A stretch of DNA of 64,000 nt from Plasmodium malariae (GCF_900090045.1 NC_041781.1:755501-819500), one strand, 5' to 3'; counted from the stretch's first letter, positions 22,800 through 34,883 are shown. The notes: a model not told the origin generated them from the letters alone. Numbers and translations: made by a program.

Positions 22800-25700
22800 A
22801 TGTGTACCATGTCTACCATTAGATGGGTACACAGGAAAGATAAAAATTCCGAAAAAAGAATAATTTCTTTAAATGAAATAAAAGAAAGATATCTAGTTGA
22901 TCAAATAAAACAAAATAAAGACACAAAAAAAAATGGGGACACTTACTACAAAAATGTAAATATACAAGAAAAGGAGAAAAAAAAAAAAAAAAAAGGATTT
23001 ATAAGTTTTTACAAAAAAAGAGATAAACATGATATAAATTTAGAAAAAGAATATTCATCAAAATATATAGAAAACGTCGGATTTAATAAACAAAGATGTA
23101 ATGAGAAAAACCAAGGAGACAAAAAGGGTAATTATATTTTAGGGGAAAAAACAAAGGTGCTTAGAAATGGAATCTCACCATTTTGCAGCGATAGGATTAT
23201 AGGAAGTGGTCAGGAGGGAGAGGAAGAGGGGCATAATGAGGAGTATGAGTATGATGATAAGGATGACGATGAAGATGAAAAACATAAGAACCTCGTCTTC
23301 TTTGCCAATAGAAATGAGCACACGCCATCAGAGATGGAGAATGAGGGAGATGCACAAACGGATCGCGTGAACATATATTTAGATATCAACATTCATAGGG
23401 ATAAGAAAATGAAAAAAAAAAAAAAAGAAAAAAGTGAAGAGTACAAAAGTTGTGGAGAAGATACACATCATTATAAAAAAAAAATTCTTGACAGTAATTT
23501 AGACTGGGGTGTTCTAGAAAATAAGTTAAAACAGAAATGCCCAAATTTGTTCACGCAGAAAAATTTACGCACTGGAAATTCATACCTAAGCGACTCTTTC
23601 ATTCAACATGGCCTAAAAAAAAAATATGGGCTGAGTGAATATGTTAAGGGGATGAATCACATGGAGCACAGACAGTTACATCCCCCTGGAGGCGATTACA
23701 CGGATGGATACGAAGACGAGTATAAATATGAGGACAGGTACGAACATGATGACGAGTATCAGTTTGAAAAAGGGAATTGTCAGAATGAAAATGGTGTAAA
23801 GTGCACCTACAACAAAGCATTGAAGAGAAATAACTATCATTATGATTATAAAAAGGGAGGATACCATCCCAAATTCAAAGATATGAGCAGTGAGCATTTT
23901 GAGGGGGGGCATAACCCCTATGATAAACATGGGGAAAATCTATGCGGTAAAAAAAGTAATCATATTCAAGGGTGGGAAAAGACATACCATAATCATAGGT
24001 ATAGGATAAAGGAAAAAAAAAAATATCCCTTAAAAAACAGCGAAAAGGCTGGAAGTGATCAGAAGTATTACTGTAAAGAAAACGAAAGATATTACAATAA
24101 AATGGAAAAAAAAGAAGGTTATATATGTAATGAAAAAAGTATGTACGATTTTATTGAGGAGAGGAATAAGGGCATAAATAGAATTACGAAAAACAGAGAA
24201 AATATTATGAACAACGTTAATATCAATTATGAGATAAAAAAACATAGTCCTACAATTTCATATCACTTTTCGCCTGACTATAATAAACTAGAGAATAATA
24301 ATATAAAAAAAACTTTTGACAATAATAAAATTTTTTATAACAAAGAACAAATTTTAAATAAAAATTTTTTAAGTTATAAAAATAAAAGTCATAAAAATAT
24401 TATTTTGTCTGCTAACTTGTTAAGTAACGTTTTTTGTAAAAAAATAGATATATATTTTGCTTTTTTTAAAAGAGCAACCTTAATAAAAAACATTCAACGA
24501 GTATACAAAAAATATACCAAGATTACGGATCAAGATAGTACACAATTTAAAAATGATGAACATAATTTTTTATTTGAAAAAAGGACGAAAAATGATAGGA
24601 AAGAGGTTATTTCAGAGACGCACAAGTATGAAGCGCACACTAATGTTTTTAAAAACAAAGTAGAGTGGGAGAGAAAGACGGAGGGACTTCCTGCTCATTC
24701 ACTAGATAGAAAAGAAATAAATATAATAAATGAACAAGACAATAAAAGAAATGTACACTCGAAGGAAAATAACAGTATGAGAATGGTATTATTACCAAAA
24801 AATGCATTATTTACAGATAATGGTGTGGTTTATAAAAATGGGCAAGTTGCACATAGGAGCACACCAGGATACAAAGATTTTGAACAAGTGAAAAACATCT
24901 ATAAAAGGAAAGTATTAACTAACACATTAATCGATAGCTTCAACGATGTGGACATAAATGATCAAAGAAGAAAAAAAAAATACTTGAAATTTTTTGTTAT
25001 TTTACTATCTGTCTTTTTAAAAAAGTACATGCACAAGCAGGTATCGAAGTTCTTTTCTGTTATTGGATTATTCCGATGGGAAAAGCAGGTGACTAAAATG
25101 GAGGAAAATTGTCCAGTTGTATTCGCTTAAAACCAATACATGTACACATGCGCAGTTGCAAAAATAAGTCTCAAATGGATTACAAGTTTGGCTCAATGTA
25201 AAAAGGAAAAAAGGAAGAAAAAAAGAGCAAAAAAAGAGCTAAAAACGAGCGAAAAATGAGCAAAAAAAGAGCTAAAAACAAGCGAAAAATGAGCAAAAAT
25301 TGTTTAAAAAAACAGAAAAGAAAATCCAAAACTGTAAACGCATCAGCTGATGCGTCTCGTTACAAAAAGTATTAAACTACATTTTTATGCTCACTTGTTT
25401 ATTCTGTAGGTGGAGAAAAGGGCCATAAGGAAGTTTATCAATGTGCGAATCTACTCCTTATCTTTAATAGAGAGTGTTTTAAGTAAGGTACGAATAAGAG
25501 CAGTGAAATTTTACTTTGGTGAGCTAAAAAAAGAGAGGATGCAACATAAAGATAGACAAGAGATAGGGGAAGGAGAACAAGAATGGATAGCCAGTATGGA
25601 AAAAAAAAATAACAACATTTACGACATCGAGAAGCAACTAAAAAGCAAAAGGTACAAGTCGAAACGAAATTACGGAAATTCATGTTTTGGTAAACCCAAG

Positions 25701-26489
25701 ATATACCGAACGGACGATTTCACAATTTTTTATAATAAAAAAATGTTAAGGGAAAAGGATGAAACATTACAAAATTGTTTATTAAGGTCAAAATCTGATT
25801 CTTTAGTAGAATTTTTAAATAGTTCCAAAATGAATAAATATTCAAAAAGTGGATCTAACGATATTTCTAATAGCATTATGAACATGGATAACATTAAAAG
25901 TTCTACACTACTTGAACGTTTCTTCACAGCTAATTACAACGTAAATGATAAAAATATACATAAGGAAGTATGTAAAAGCAAAATACATTTATCTTATTAT
26001 GAGCATGCTATAGATGACTCAAAATATATATATAGCAGTGTGCACTATAAAGGGAATAATAATAAAAAAGAAATACACACAAAGCATTTCAAAAAGGAGA
26101 CTTACAATAATGGAGTATTAAGCAATATTCACTTGGTTGATACTCATCATGATGTGTGCAAAAATTTGGGAGGTGGTATCAATATGGGCATCATCAATAT
26201 GAGCGGAATCAATGAGAGTAGCATCAATGAGAGTAGCATCAATGAGAGTAGCATCAAATGTGCAGACAACCACTTTGCGAACATGATGGACGAAATCGAA
26301 CGCTTAAATGACGTAGCTCAAGAAGTATGTGATACAAGTGATGAGGATGAAAATGACAAGAACTGTAGAATTTTTTTTAAAAATATTAAGAAACAGCTAA
26401 AATTAAATTACGCAAATACCCAAGATACTAACACAAAAAGGGACAAAGATTTAAGCTTAAGTGACTTAAATAGTACATTGGACTTATGA
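22800..26489 (+). CDS. Conserved large basic protein of unknown function (two exons)
   Basis: Exon 22800-25088 and exon 25410-26489, joined in phase 0 (donor gtgact after a Gln codon, acceptor attctgtag), give 1,122 residues. Without splicing the first frame ends 13 codons into the intron. Exon 2 has no ATG of its own near its start, which supports the join. The protein is rich in Lys, Asn, Asp and Tyr. It has an acidic cluster (EYDDKDDDEDE, about residues 148-158) and a Tyr/Asp/Glu-rich repeat-like stretch near residues 300-325. A basic hydrophobic helix region spans the splice junction (FFVILLSVFLKKYMHKQ ... RAIRKFINVRIYSLSLIE). Three INESS copies lie near the C-terminus. No domain is recognised. 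The start is uncertain: Met1 (22800) or Met4 (22809). A pyrimidine tract and a cattag acceptor-like site immediately upstream leave room for a further 5' exon. Confidence 0.7.
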
Positions 26490-26999
26490 AAAATTAAAAA
26501 AAAAGAAAAGGAAACATATTAATTTTAATTAAAATAAAAGAAACAGATACCATAATAATTTTGTTACCTGTTTGAAATTCTTAAGGGACGCAAATTTGCA
26601 CTTAATAACTTTACTAGAAAAGCTAAAAAGTGCAATATGTCTTTGAGATGCCCATACGGAAGGAATTTTCTTTTAATAACGTTTTTGTTACAATTTATTA
26701 CTTGCTGTTACATGCTCTCACTTTTTGTTTCTTTTTTTTGTTTTTTTGCTCTTTTATTTTATCAGTTTTTATATTTTTTGTTTCATTTTATTTTATTTTA
26801 TACCTTATTTTATTCCTTATATTATATTATATTATATTTTATTTTGTATTTCATTGTGTACTTTATTTTGTATATTATTTTTATTTTATTTTTCATTGTT
26901 GCGTGCCTCCTTACCATTTAAAATAAAAATTAAATTATTTTTTGACAGTGCCTCTGATTAGCATTTTTTTCCAACGACACTGACTTGAACTGTGTATAC

Positions 27000-27033
<34 letters not shown>

Positions 27034-27668
27034 TATTATTATTTTTTTTTTTTTTTTTTTTTTTGTTCTAGTCAATTTACAAAAATTTACTGAAGAGAAT
27101 TTTCCCTAGAAAAAATTGTACCAAAATTATACCTTTATATTTATTTAAACAGAGTTTAATTTTCTTTAAATTTTATTCCATTTGAGCTATTACTGCGTGA
27201 ACTCTTTTTTCTTTTTCATTCTTTTAATATTTATAAAATTATCGTTACGGCTTTCGTTATACATGGAACATTGTTTGCCGCTCAGAGTTCGAGTGCCTTA
27301 TTGCGCACAAAGCTTAGTTAAATATTGCATGGTAGGGATATAAACTCATGAAAAGTACGAGCAAATATGCATGTATGAATATTTGTATACATAAATGTAC
27401 ATACATATATGAGTGGTGCATGTATGTTCGCTTTCTTAAGTCGTTCCATTGAAAAAATTGAGATGAGCATATAACCTTCAGCTAAATGTTTAACACATTC
27501 ATGAGCTGGACATGAAATATATTTTATTTATTTTTAATATCCTAACTTAAAGTTTTCCTACATCATAGATTTTTTTTTTTTTTTTTTTTCTCCCTAACCA
27601 TTTTTTTCACTCCTTTACATATTTACTTCTTCGTTTTTATCTTTTTTTTCTTAGTATAGACTTGGATT
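26490..27668. other. Intergenic region
   Basis: No supportable gene. 26630-26960 is a T-rich tract whose three frames all read as Phe/Leu/Tyr/Ile low complexity. A TA run followed by T20 lies at 27000-27065. The segment 27240-27330 is somewhat richer in G+C but shows no tRNA fold or gene-like frame. Confidence 0.55.
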
Positions 27669-27992
27669 ATGAAATTCATATTTTTTAAGATTAAGATGTT
27701 AACATATTTAAGGCTCTTAAGAACAAATAGTAAAAGTACAATTACAGCTACAGCTACAGCTACAACTACAACTACAACTACAAATGGTTTAATTACGTCA
27801 GGAGTACATGAACACTTTGGTACTGCGAAAATTCCTGAAAGCTTGAAAAATTTTTACGAGAAAAAAAAAGAAGAAATGGAAATGAAAAAGAAACAACTAG
27901 AAGAAAGAAAAAAAAAAAAGGATAAGACTAAAATTTCAAAGGAGAGGAAAAGCAAGTTTAAGTCTTCCAAGGGACAACATAACGTCTTCTAG
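27669..27992 (+). CDS. Small basic protein with mitochondrion-type N-terminus
   Basis: Open frame of 107 codons. The N-terminus (MKFIFFKIKMLTYLRLLR) is basic, hydrophobic and free of acidic residues, like a mitochondrial presequence. A Thr/Ala repeat (TATATATTTTTTT, 12-14 residues from tandem aca/gct codons) follows. Next comes a more ordinary segment (GVHEHFGTAKIPESLKNFYE) and then a Lys/Glu-rich helical tail. The HFGTAKIPESLKNFYEKKKEE part looks like the conserved core of a small organellar protein, possibly a divergent mitochondrial ribosomal or respiratory-chain subunit, but I cannot name the family. Start at 27669 or at internal Met10. It is probably real, from codon and composition contrast with the flanks. 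Confidence 0.55.
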   Translation: MKFIFFKIKMLTYLRLLRTNSKSTITATATATTTTTTTNGLITSGVHEHFGTAKIPESLKNFYEKKKEEMEMKKKQLEERKKKKDKTKISKERKSKFKSSKGQHNVF

Positions 27993-28076
27993 AAAAGTGG
28001 CGTACTTGGGAGCACACTTCATTTTGTTCATTTATCTCTCCATCAGTTTGTCTAACTTTCAATCTATCTGTTCATG

Positions 28077-28195
28077 AAACTATTTATCTGCTCATGAATC
28101 TATTTATCTGCTCATGAATCTATTTATCTGCTCATGAATCTATTTATCTGCTCATGAATCTATTTATCTGCTCATGAATCTATTTATCTACGCAT
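28077..28195. repeat. Tandem repeat, 20-base unit
   Basis: About six copies of ctatttatctgctcatgaat, with a variant copy at each end. It lies just 3' of the small basic-protein gene and 3' of the TRM6 gene on the opposite strand. Non-coding. Confidence 0.85.
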
Positions 28196-28572
28196 CAGTT
28201 TGTTTATCTATCCATCAAACTACCCATTTTTTTTTTTTTTTTTTAATGCTTATATTGGATACATTGACACAAATGAACACACATGTACGCAATACGCACA
28301 TACGCGTGTGTAACTACATTTTATTTTAATTCAAAATGCATGAAAGGGAATGCAAAAACGACAAATCATAAGGAGTGAACTAACGTTAATGTTTATTGCC
28401 TTCACGAGTCTTCTTGGCTGTCTACTTGACTGCTTACTTCTCAACTTGTGCGACGTTTCATTCTTTTCCTTAACTTCACACACATACAGTGTGCATAAAC
28501 ATATGCGTAAAGCACACATTTGCTTGTTTCTACCATACGACTGCTTACTCCTCTATGTGAATAAATAAAACC

Positions 28573-30426
28573 CTAGCCCTGGACTTTGAGCGCAGTCAGT
28601 AAAAACCCATCAGCCAACTTTGAGTTTTTTATAACTGGATGAGTACGCCTTTTCACGACCTGCTGTTCTCTTAATATGTATTCATTTAATTTAATATTAA
28701 TAAAGGCCTTCGTTTTTATTAACAATTTAAGAAAAATATTTAATATGTTTAGATCATCTGTATGTATGATTATTTTACCATCATTGTTTAAATATTTCAA
28801 GGATACATTGATAAGGCGATCTATTAGCATATTAACGTCCGTATTAGTTTTGTACATAAACTCACTTGATAAGATAATAACAAATGACTCTGCCTTTCTC
28901 AAGTTAATATCGTGTAAAAGACTCATTTCCATTTCGGCATTTGGCGCAGGTACATTTGTAATATGCACACCACTATCGTTGCCCTTGCTTTTTTTATACT
29001 CAGGAATTGTTTTTTCATTGTTCCTTTTGTCGTACAACTCGTCTAGTTTTCTTTTCGTTCCCTTTTCCTCAGAAACGGAAAGGATATCATCATTTTGGAG
29101 TACTTCTTCATTTTGGAGTACTTCTTCATTTTGGAGTACTTCTTCATTTTGGTTTGTTTCGTCATTTGAGTTTGTTTCACCATATTGGCCTTTTTTGCCC
29201 TTTTCGTCATTCTGGTCTGCTTTTTCATATTGCTCATTTTCTTCCTTTTCGGAGTTGTTCCAACTGCCAACAGTGTCGTTGCCTATCCCCCCGAAGCCAT
29301 CTTTGCAGTTATGCTGCTCCATTACACTTCCTTTGTTTGTACTTCTAACATTTTTAGAAGTATAACTATTTACTGCCTTTTCTTCGTTCACAAAATAATT
29401 AGTTGTAATGAATTCGTCTTTCTCGTTTTTTCTAATGTTTGGTTGATGCTTACCCATTTTTCTCCCAGTTACTACGTTGTGCTTCTCCCCTTCATACGAA
29501 TGAACGAAATCAAAATGTTCATTAAAGTAGGCATGGGCCCTGGAGTTTACCCCTACAGCAGTTTCACTTATACTTACCTTCACAATATTTGTATTTTTCC
29601 TTATACCAAAACTTGGTATTATTGCATTACTGGAATTTTTATGTATCAAGGAAAAAATATTTACATTAAATTTGTATATTATATTTATAACACTAGTGAG
29701 CAGACCGAACGAATCATCGTATATTAAAATGTTGTGTTTGAAAAATAAATCATCGTCAATGTTATCGCTTCTATAGTTAGTCAAACTACTTTTATTCTTC
29801 TCTTCATCCAGTTTGTGTTGGATCGACCAGACTGCTTTTATCTTCTCGTCGTTTAAATGAGTGTCACTCCTTACATAGTAATCTCTGTTCAAGTGAAAAA
29901 GCAGATTTGCTAAGTAGTCGATACGCACATAGGAAATTTTTTCGGGAAAATATTTATAATAAAAATTAACCAAGTTAACTATATTACATTCATATACTGT
30001 AAATTGACAGAAATGTCTCTTTAACTTTTTCTCTACATATTTAAATTTCGAAATGATAGTTTTCTCTTTAAATGTTGTTGAGTTGTCCACTAATTTCTGA
30101 ACAACTTCATATGGGTTTTCGAAATTCTCTTCTTTTAATTCTGCAATATTTTCCTCTGTTAATTTTTGTGAATTGTTATTATAAAAAATATCTTTATTAG
30201 TGCCTTTAATATCTTCACTACAATCAATATCTAGTTTTGACTTTTTTTTTTTGCTCCTAACCCATTTATTATTCATAAAGGTATAGGTTGATCCATATTT
30301 TTTGTTCACTAGGAATAATAAGTTGATATAGTTTTTCTTTATTTTTATTTTCATATCTACAATCTTGTGAAGCCTGCATTTAAGCTCATCGTCTATTAAG
30401 ACGAAGTCGTGCTTTCGTATTATCAT
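28573..30426 (-). CDS. TRM6: tRNA (adenine-58-N1)-methyltransferase non-catalytic subunit TRM6
   Basis: Single-exon gene. I place the start at 30426 (MIIRKHDFVLI), giving 617 residues, because TRM6/Gcd10 proteins begin with an 'I-x-x-x-D-x-V-I/L-I' strand. The in-frame Met 28 codons upstream (30510) would add an unrelated leader. TRM6 pairs with catalytic TRM61 in the nucleus to methylate A58 of tRNAs, including initiator tRNA-Met. Visible family features are an N-terminal OB-like region with a STYTF-type strand and the block LVDNSTTFKEKTIISKFKYV followed by a KKLKRHFCQFTVYECNIVNLV strand-helix unit. A Rossmann-like C-terminal half follows (KIIIHTDDLNILNIFLKLL near the end). It lacks a SAM-binding glycine motif, as expected for the non-catalytic subunit. 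Asn/Glu/Asp-rich inserts, including a QNEEVL repeat (29097-29160), separate the two halves. Confidence 0.85.
   Translation of the reverse strand: MIIRKHDFVLIDDELKCRLHKIVDMKIKIKKNYINLLFLVNKKYGSTYTFMNNKWVRSKKKKSKLDIDCSEDIKGTNKDIFYNNNSQKLTEENIAELKEENFENPYEVVQKLVDNSTTFKEKTIISKFKYVEKKLKRHFCQFTVYECNIVNLVNFYYKYFPEKISYVRIDYLANLLFHLNRDYYVRSDTHLNDEKIKAVWSIQHKLDEEKNKSSLTNYRSDNIDDDLFFKHNILIYDDSFGLLTSVINIIYKFNVNIFSLIHKNSSNAIIPSFGIRKNTNIVKVSISETAVGVNSRAHAYFNEHFDFVHSYEGEKHNVVTGRKMGKHQPNIRKNEKDEFITTNYFVNEEKAVNSYTSKNVRSTNKGSVMEQHNCKDGFGGIGNDTVGSWNNSEKEENEQYEKADQNDEKGKKGQYGETNSNDETNQNEEVLQNEEVLQNEEVLQNDDILSVSEEKGTKRKLDELYDKRNNEKTIPEYKKSKGNDSGVHITNVPAPNAEMEMSLLHDINLRKAESFVIILSSEFMYKTNTDVNMLIDRLINVSLKYLNNDGKIIIHTDDLNILNIFLKLLIKTKAFINIKLNEYILREQQVVKRRTHPVIKNSKLADGFLLTALKVQG
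29090..29165 (-). repeat. 21-base coding repeat in TRM6
   Basis: Three to four copies of a 21-base unit encoding Asn-Glu-Glu-Val-Leu-Gln in the acidic insert of TRM6. A related shorter repeat (NSNDETNQNEE) precedes it. The frame is kept. Confidence 0.75.
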
Positions 30427-33220
30427 TTCGGTCTTTACGCAAAAAGAAGGAAAAGTCAAACTGAGCGGGAAAACTGTGAGGGCAATATTTTTTATTCTGT
30501 TTTCTCTCACAGTTTTATTACTGCAAACTTAAGCACATGTATATATACACATACACACGCACATATGTATATATAACATAGTAACCGTTCATGGGAAATT
30601 TTGGGCCACGATTATTTTTATGGGAGCAATGCAGAACGGTGTGTAAAAATATGAAATTGAAAAAAAAAGAAAAAAGGAAAAGAAAATTGAATACACAAAA
30701 TGGCAATAATTTGTCTTCAAATATGTTGACAACAACAAGCGTCCTACATTTGGTGCGAACTCACGAATTCGTATATTTCGCAAATATTTACTCAATTTAA
30801 TTTATGATTATTTTGCTTCGTCCTATGGTTACTTTATTTCCTTACTTTATCTCTTTTTGATGGAATATGTTTGTTTATCAAAATGCACATTTAAAAGAGG
30901 ATACAAAGAAGAGTTTAACGCAAAGCGTCAAATATGATTAATGTGAGGAATGGACACTCCGTGTTGCTTGACAAAACAGGTCCATACGTACATACATATG
31001 CCCATATATACATACGTACATGCTTAGGCCCATACATATATATATACACGATTAGGCCCATGCATACATATATACATACAAACATACATAGGTACCTATA
31101 TATTTACGCACATATTAAACAATTCTACTATATCGTCCTTCGCTTCATAATTACTTAAAACACAGGGTCTCTTTTAAATTGCAAAAAACAAATTGCTCCC
31201 TTTTTATACTTCTATTATGTTCACATTATTATATGTATAACTTTTAATTATAAGCACAAAGGAAGAAATAGGAAAAGGTAAATTAATCTTTACCATTGTG
31301 CTTAATATAAAATAATCTACCAATTATACTCTTACCCATTTTTCACAAAAACGATATATTATATATATATATATATATATATACATTAATATCAATCTGG
31401 TCTCATACGTACATATATATAATTTATTGGTATAGTATTGTCTCGAAATGACCTTTTTCTATAAATTTTTTCATACGAAATGCGAATTTAATTTTCAGAT
31501 AAAAAATAAATGTGCTCTTTGAAAAATATAACACCGTTATTTTGGATTAATTTTGTTTATTTTGCTTATTTATTTTTTCATTATATTAGCGTGTATTTTT
31601 TATTAAAGAGGGAATATTATTTTTCGAAGTAATTTTCTTTTCAAATAATTTTTTTTTTGATTTGGTAACATAATCATGTTTTATATGCATATATAACTGT
31701 TATACATACAAATGTTATACATACAAACGTTATACATACAAATTTTGTACTTATAAATGTTATACATACAAATGTTATACATACAAATGTTATACATACA
31801 AATGTTATACATACAAATGTTATACATACATATATACACATACAAATATTATACATACATATATATATATACATACAAATATTATACATACATATATATA
31901 TACATACAAATATTATACATACATATATATATACGTACATGAATACATTTATATTCATATATTTCTACTTGCATGGTTTGTATGAAGTCTATTTACTTCC
32001 TTACGATTATTCCTGCCTCCAACTTCCGTTCAACTTAAACTAATATTTGTGCATTTTTCTTAACTGTTTTGAAAGGAAAACTTTTATTTTTTCTTTGAGT
32101 AAAAATAATGGTAGCCCATTTAAGCATGTACACATATGTACGAATATAGGTAAACACAAATGTACAAAAGTAATATATATGTATATATATGTATATATAC
32201 GTACATATACCTGTTGAACTCTCATTCGGACTCCGTTATTACGATAGCCTGTTCTCAAATACGCAACAATTTTTTTATTTTTTTTTTTTCCAAATACACT
32301 TAGTATTTTTGTTTTGCTCCATTATAAGCATACATATTATACATACATGTGGCGTTATTTATAGTACCAAATAAAATAGGCAGCCTACTATTTCAGTATT
32401 TACTTTTTTTTCGAATTGTACAATAGATAATACAGTATATAACATAGGAACACAATTATTTTTTTTATCATTTTTCAAATAAGAACTTTAAGGGTAACTT
32501 TACTTTATTTGTATTTTGAAAGAAATAGATTCTTGCAATTTTTACTTCTTTTTCTATGTTAGCTTTGCTTTTTTTGTTTTTTTTTTTAATGAGAATATTT
32601 CTTTATACGTTTTGAGTACCACCTTATACGTTTTTCATTTACCCCCTATATGGTGTTTTTCAAGATGTTAAGCGTAACGTGAACGAAGCTTACGTATGTG
32701 TACGTATATACGAATGTATGTATTAATGAACGTATGTATATATATATGTTCATATGTATATATATATATATATATATACCTTCGTATGTATATACATACA
32801 TACATACTTACGCACATGCATCCCATTCCGCAGGAATAAACGCTTTGCAATTTTATTACTTGAAGGATCAACGGAAGCAAATTTAGCTCATTTTTTATCC
32901 CACTTTTTTTTTTTTTTTATAAATTTGATTATCCGCAATAAATACCAGGTCGGGTAACAAGGGTATACACGTCAGAGCACTTAATCGTCTAAAGGTATTA
33001 TCGTGGGAACATATAAAACACAGAGCTGTAAATGTGCATAACAGGTTATTGCATTCGGATAAAGTAAATAATTGTGTACCCACCAAGTTCCAAAAGAGCC
33101 GCAAAGGCTTAATACATTTACACTTATTTTTTCCTTTATTGGAAAGCCGCACTATTAGCGAAGCACTGCATATAATAGGTAAACTATATACACATAAAAA
33201 GAAAAACTCATTAAATAACA
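30427..33220. other. Divergent intergenic region between TRM6 and RPN8, with unexplained ORF-like islands
   Basis: Divergent promoters of TRM6 (minus) and RPN8 (plus). Most of it is A/T with TA runs and a tandem repeat (31690-31935). Several islands are richer in G+C and look exon-like. 30591-30800 plus encodes MGNFGPRLFLWEQC... over 69 codons. 30934-30980 plus encodes MINVRNGHSVLLDKT and then a gt donor. 32211-32258 minus encodes MRTGYRNNGVRMRVQQ followed by a gtatat donor. 32650-32690 plus is another. 32832-33180 plus has a long open frame (for example IHVRALNRLKVLSWEHIKHR). I could not assemble these into one consistent gene, so they are reported as findings rather than a CDS. Confidence 0.45.
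31690..31935. repeat. Tandem repeat caaatgttatacata
   Basis: About a dozen copies of a 15-base unit, becoming longer and TA-rich (catatatatatacatacaaatatt) toward the right end. Non-coding; the frames through it read as repeated ITFVC or MLYIQ. Confidence 0.85.
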
Positions 33221-34706
33221 ATGGAAAATGATATATTTGAGAAAAGCAGAAATGAACTGGAGCGTATATATTTAAATAAACATGTAGTTGTACATCCAAT
33301 AGTTCTATTATCTGTTGTGGATCATTATAATCGTATAGCAAGTAATACAAAAAAAAGAGTGTTAGGTACCATTTTAGGAGAAAAAATTGATGGAGTTGTA
33401 CATATTACTAATAGTTATGCATTACCATTTGAAGAAGATATAAAAGATATAAATATATTTTTTGTTGATGATAATTATAATGAAAATTTATTTAATATGA
33501 TTAGAAAAATTAATACAAGAGAAAAATTAATTGGATGGTATACTACTGGATCAAATATTAAACCAAACGATATTTTTATAAATGAAATTTTTTATAAATA
33601 TCACCATGCACCTATTTTTCTCCTTGTTAATGTACACACAGATCAAAGTATATTCCCTGTTAATGCATATGTGTCTATCGAAAAGGCCATATGTGACAAC
33701 AAATTTAGGAAAACTTTTATTCACATCCCAGTTACTATAGGTAAGGCAAGGAGAAAATAAAAAGAGTACACAGAGGTATACATCAAGGGGAACAGAAAAA
33801 CAACAGAATATGTATAGGGATTGAGGAGATAAGGGAGTGCTTATAAACACGCCCACGTGATTACGTGCATATGTTCGTGCAGGCGTACATACAGACTTAT
33901 AGGCATCATACATGTAGACATATGCATATATATATACATATGTATTATGTATACGTTCACATATACACGCACGTTAATGTGAAGGCGTATAGATATTGAT
34001 CAGTAAAGCACTTGTTACACTTCCTACATCTCCTACATCTCCTACATCTTATCTTAATTTTTTTTTTTTTTTTTTTTCTTCCTCATTATTCCCCTTAATA
34101 GGTGCTTTCGAAGCAGAGGATGTAGGTGTCGAGTTTTTGTTAAAAGAATTAAAAAGCGTTTCAACATCAACGTTAGCTACAAAAGTAGGGGATAAATTGT
34201 CATCCTTAAAAAGTCTTATATCAAAACTATATGAAATCTCAGCTTACTTGAACGATATTTTAAATGGGAACATAGAAATGAACATAAAAATATTATATAA
34301 TTTACAAAATGTGTTTAGCTTATTACCAGATACTGAAAACCCTGAATTAATTGAAGCCTTTATGGTTAAAAATAATGATCTCATGCTTAATATATTCATC
34401 GGAAGCATAACAAGGTCAGTTATTGCTCTTCACAATCTTATTAATAATAAAATAGAAAATAAAATTAACTCGGAAAAGAAAAAGCTTTTAGAGGACGAAA
34501 AGGAGAAAGAGAAGGATAAAGAAAAAGAGAAGGACAAAGAAAAAGAGAAAGAAAAGGAGAAGGAAAAGGACAAGGAAAAGGAAAAGGAGAAGGAAAAGGA
34601 AAAGGAGAAGGACAAAGATAAAGACAACGAAAAGGAGAAGGAAAAGGACAAGGAGAAAGAGATAGACAAAGAAAAGGATAAGGACAAATTGAAGAAAAAG
34701 AATTAA
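33221..34706 (+). CDS. RPN8: 26S proteasome regulatory (lid) subunit RPN8
   Basis: Two exons, 33221-33740 and 34102-34706, joined in phase 1 through a Gly codon (donor gtaagg, acceptor cttaatag), giving 374 residues. The N-terminus is a textbook MPN domain close to RPN8/PSMD7: VVVHPIVLLSVVDHYNR, VLGTILGEK, LIGWYTTG, NDIFINE, then after the splice AFEAEDVGVEFLLKE and, near the end, RSVIALHNLINNKI. RPN8 pairs with the deubiquitinase RPN11 in the proteasome lid. As in other RPN8 proteins the zinc-binding JAMM residues are missing (GWYTTG in place of GWYHSHP), so it is structural. The C-terminal 75 residues are an unbroken Lys-Glu-Lys-Asp low-complexity tail, also a feature of the animal protein. 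From memory the P. falciparum orthologue lies on chromosome 9. Confidence 0.97.
34490..34690 (+). repeat. Lys/Glu/Asp coding repeat in RPN8 tail
   Basis: Imperfect repetition of gaaaaggagaaa-type hexamers encoding (KE)n(KD)n. The complementary strand reads as Ser/Phe/Leu open frames that are shadows. Confidence 0.8.
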
Positions 34707-34850
34707 AAGAAAAGAAATAAAAAAAATTTCATTAACGAAGCAGAGCACGAAGCAAAGAAATGAAAGGGAAAAAAGGATGTTTCTATTATTTACTGGGATG
34801 GCAACGTTGAGCCTAGCTATTTCAGAAAAAAAGAATTAAAATCATATTTG

Positions 34851-34883
<33 letters not shown>

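Noticed and set aside
27240..27330. G+C-richer segment with gttcgag, suggestive of a tRNA T-loop
   Set aside because: No matching D-arm, anticodon arm or acceptor stem could be paired around it.
32040..32258. Minus-strand start MRTGYRNNGVRMRVQQ with gtatat donor
   Set aside because: Good donor, but the best acceptor leads to a stop after seven codons. The region may be an internal exon of an unresolved gene; not supported well enough to list as a CDS.
34430..34748. Minus-strand Ser/Phe and Leu/Val frames opposite the RPN8 tail
   Set aside because: Antisense shadow of the Lys/Glu/Asp repeat.
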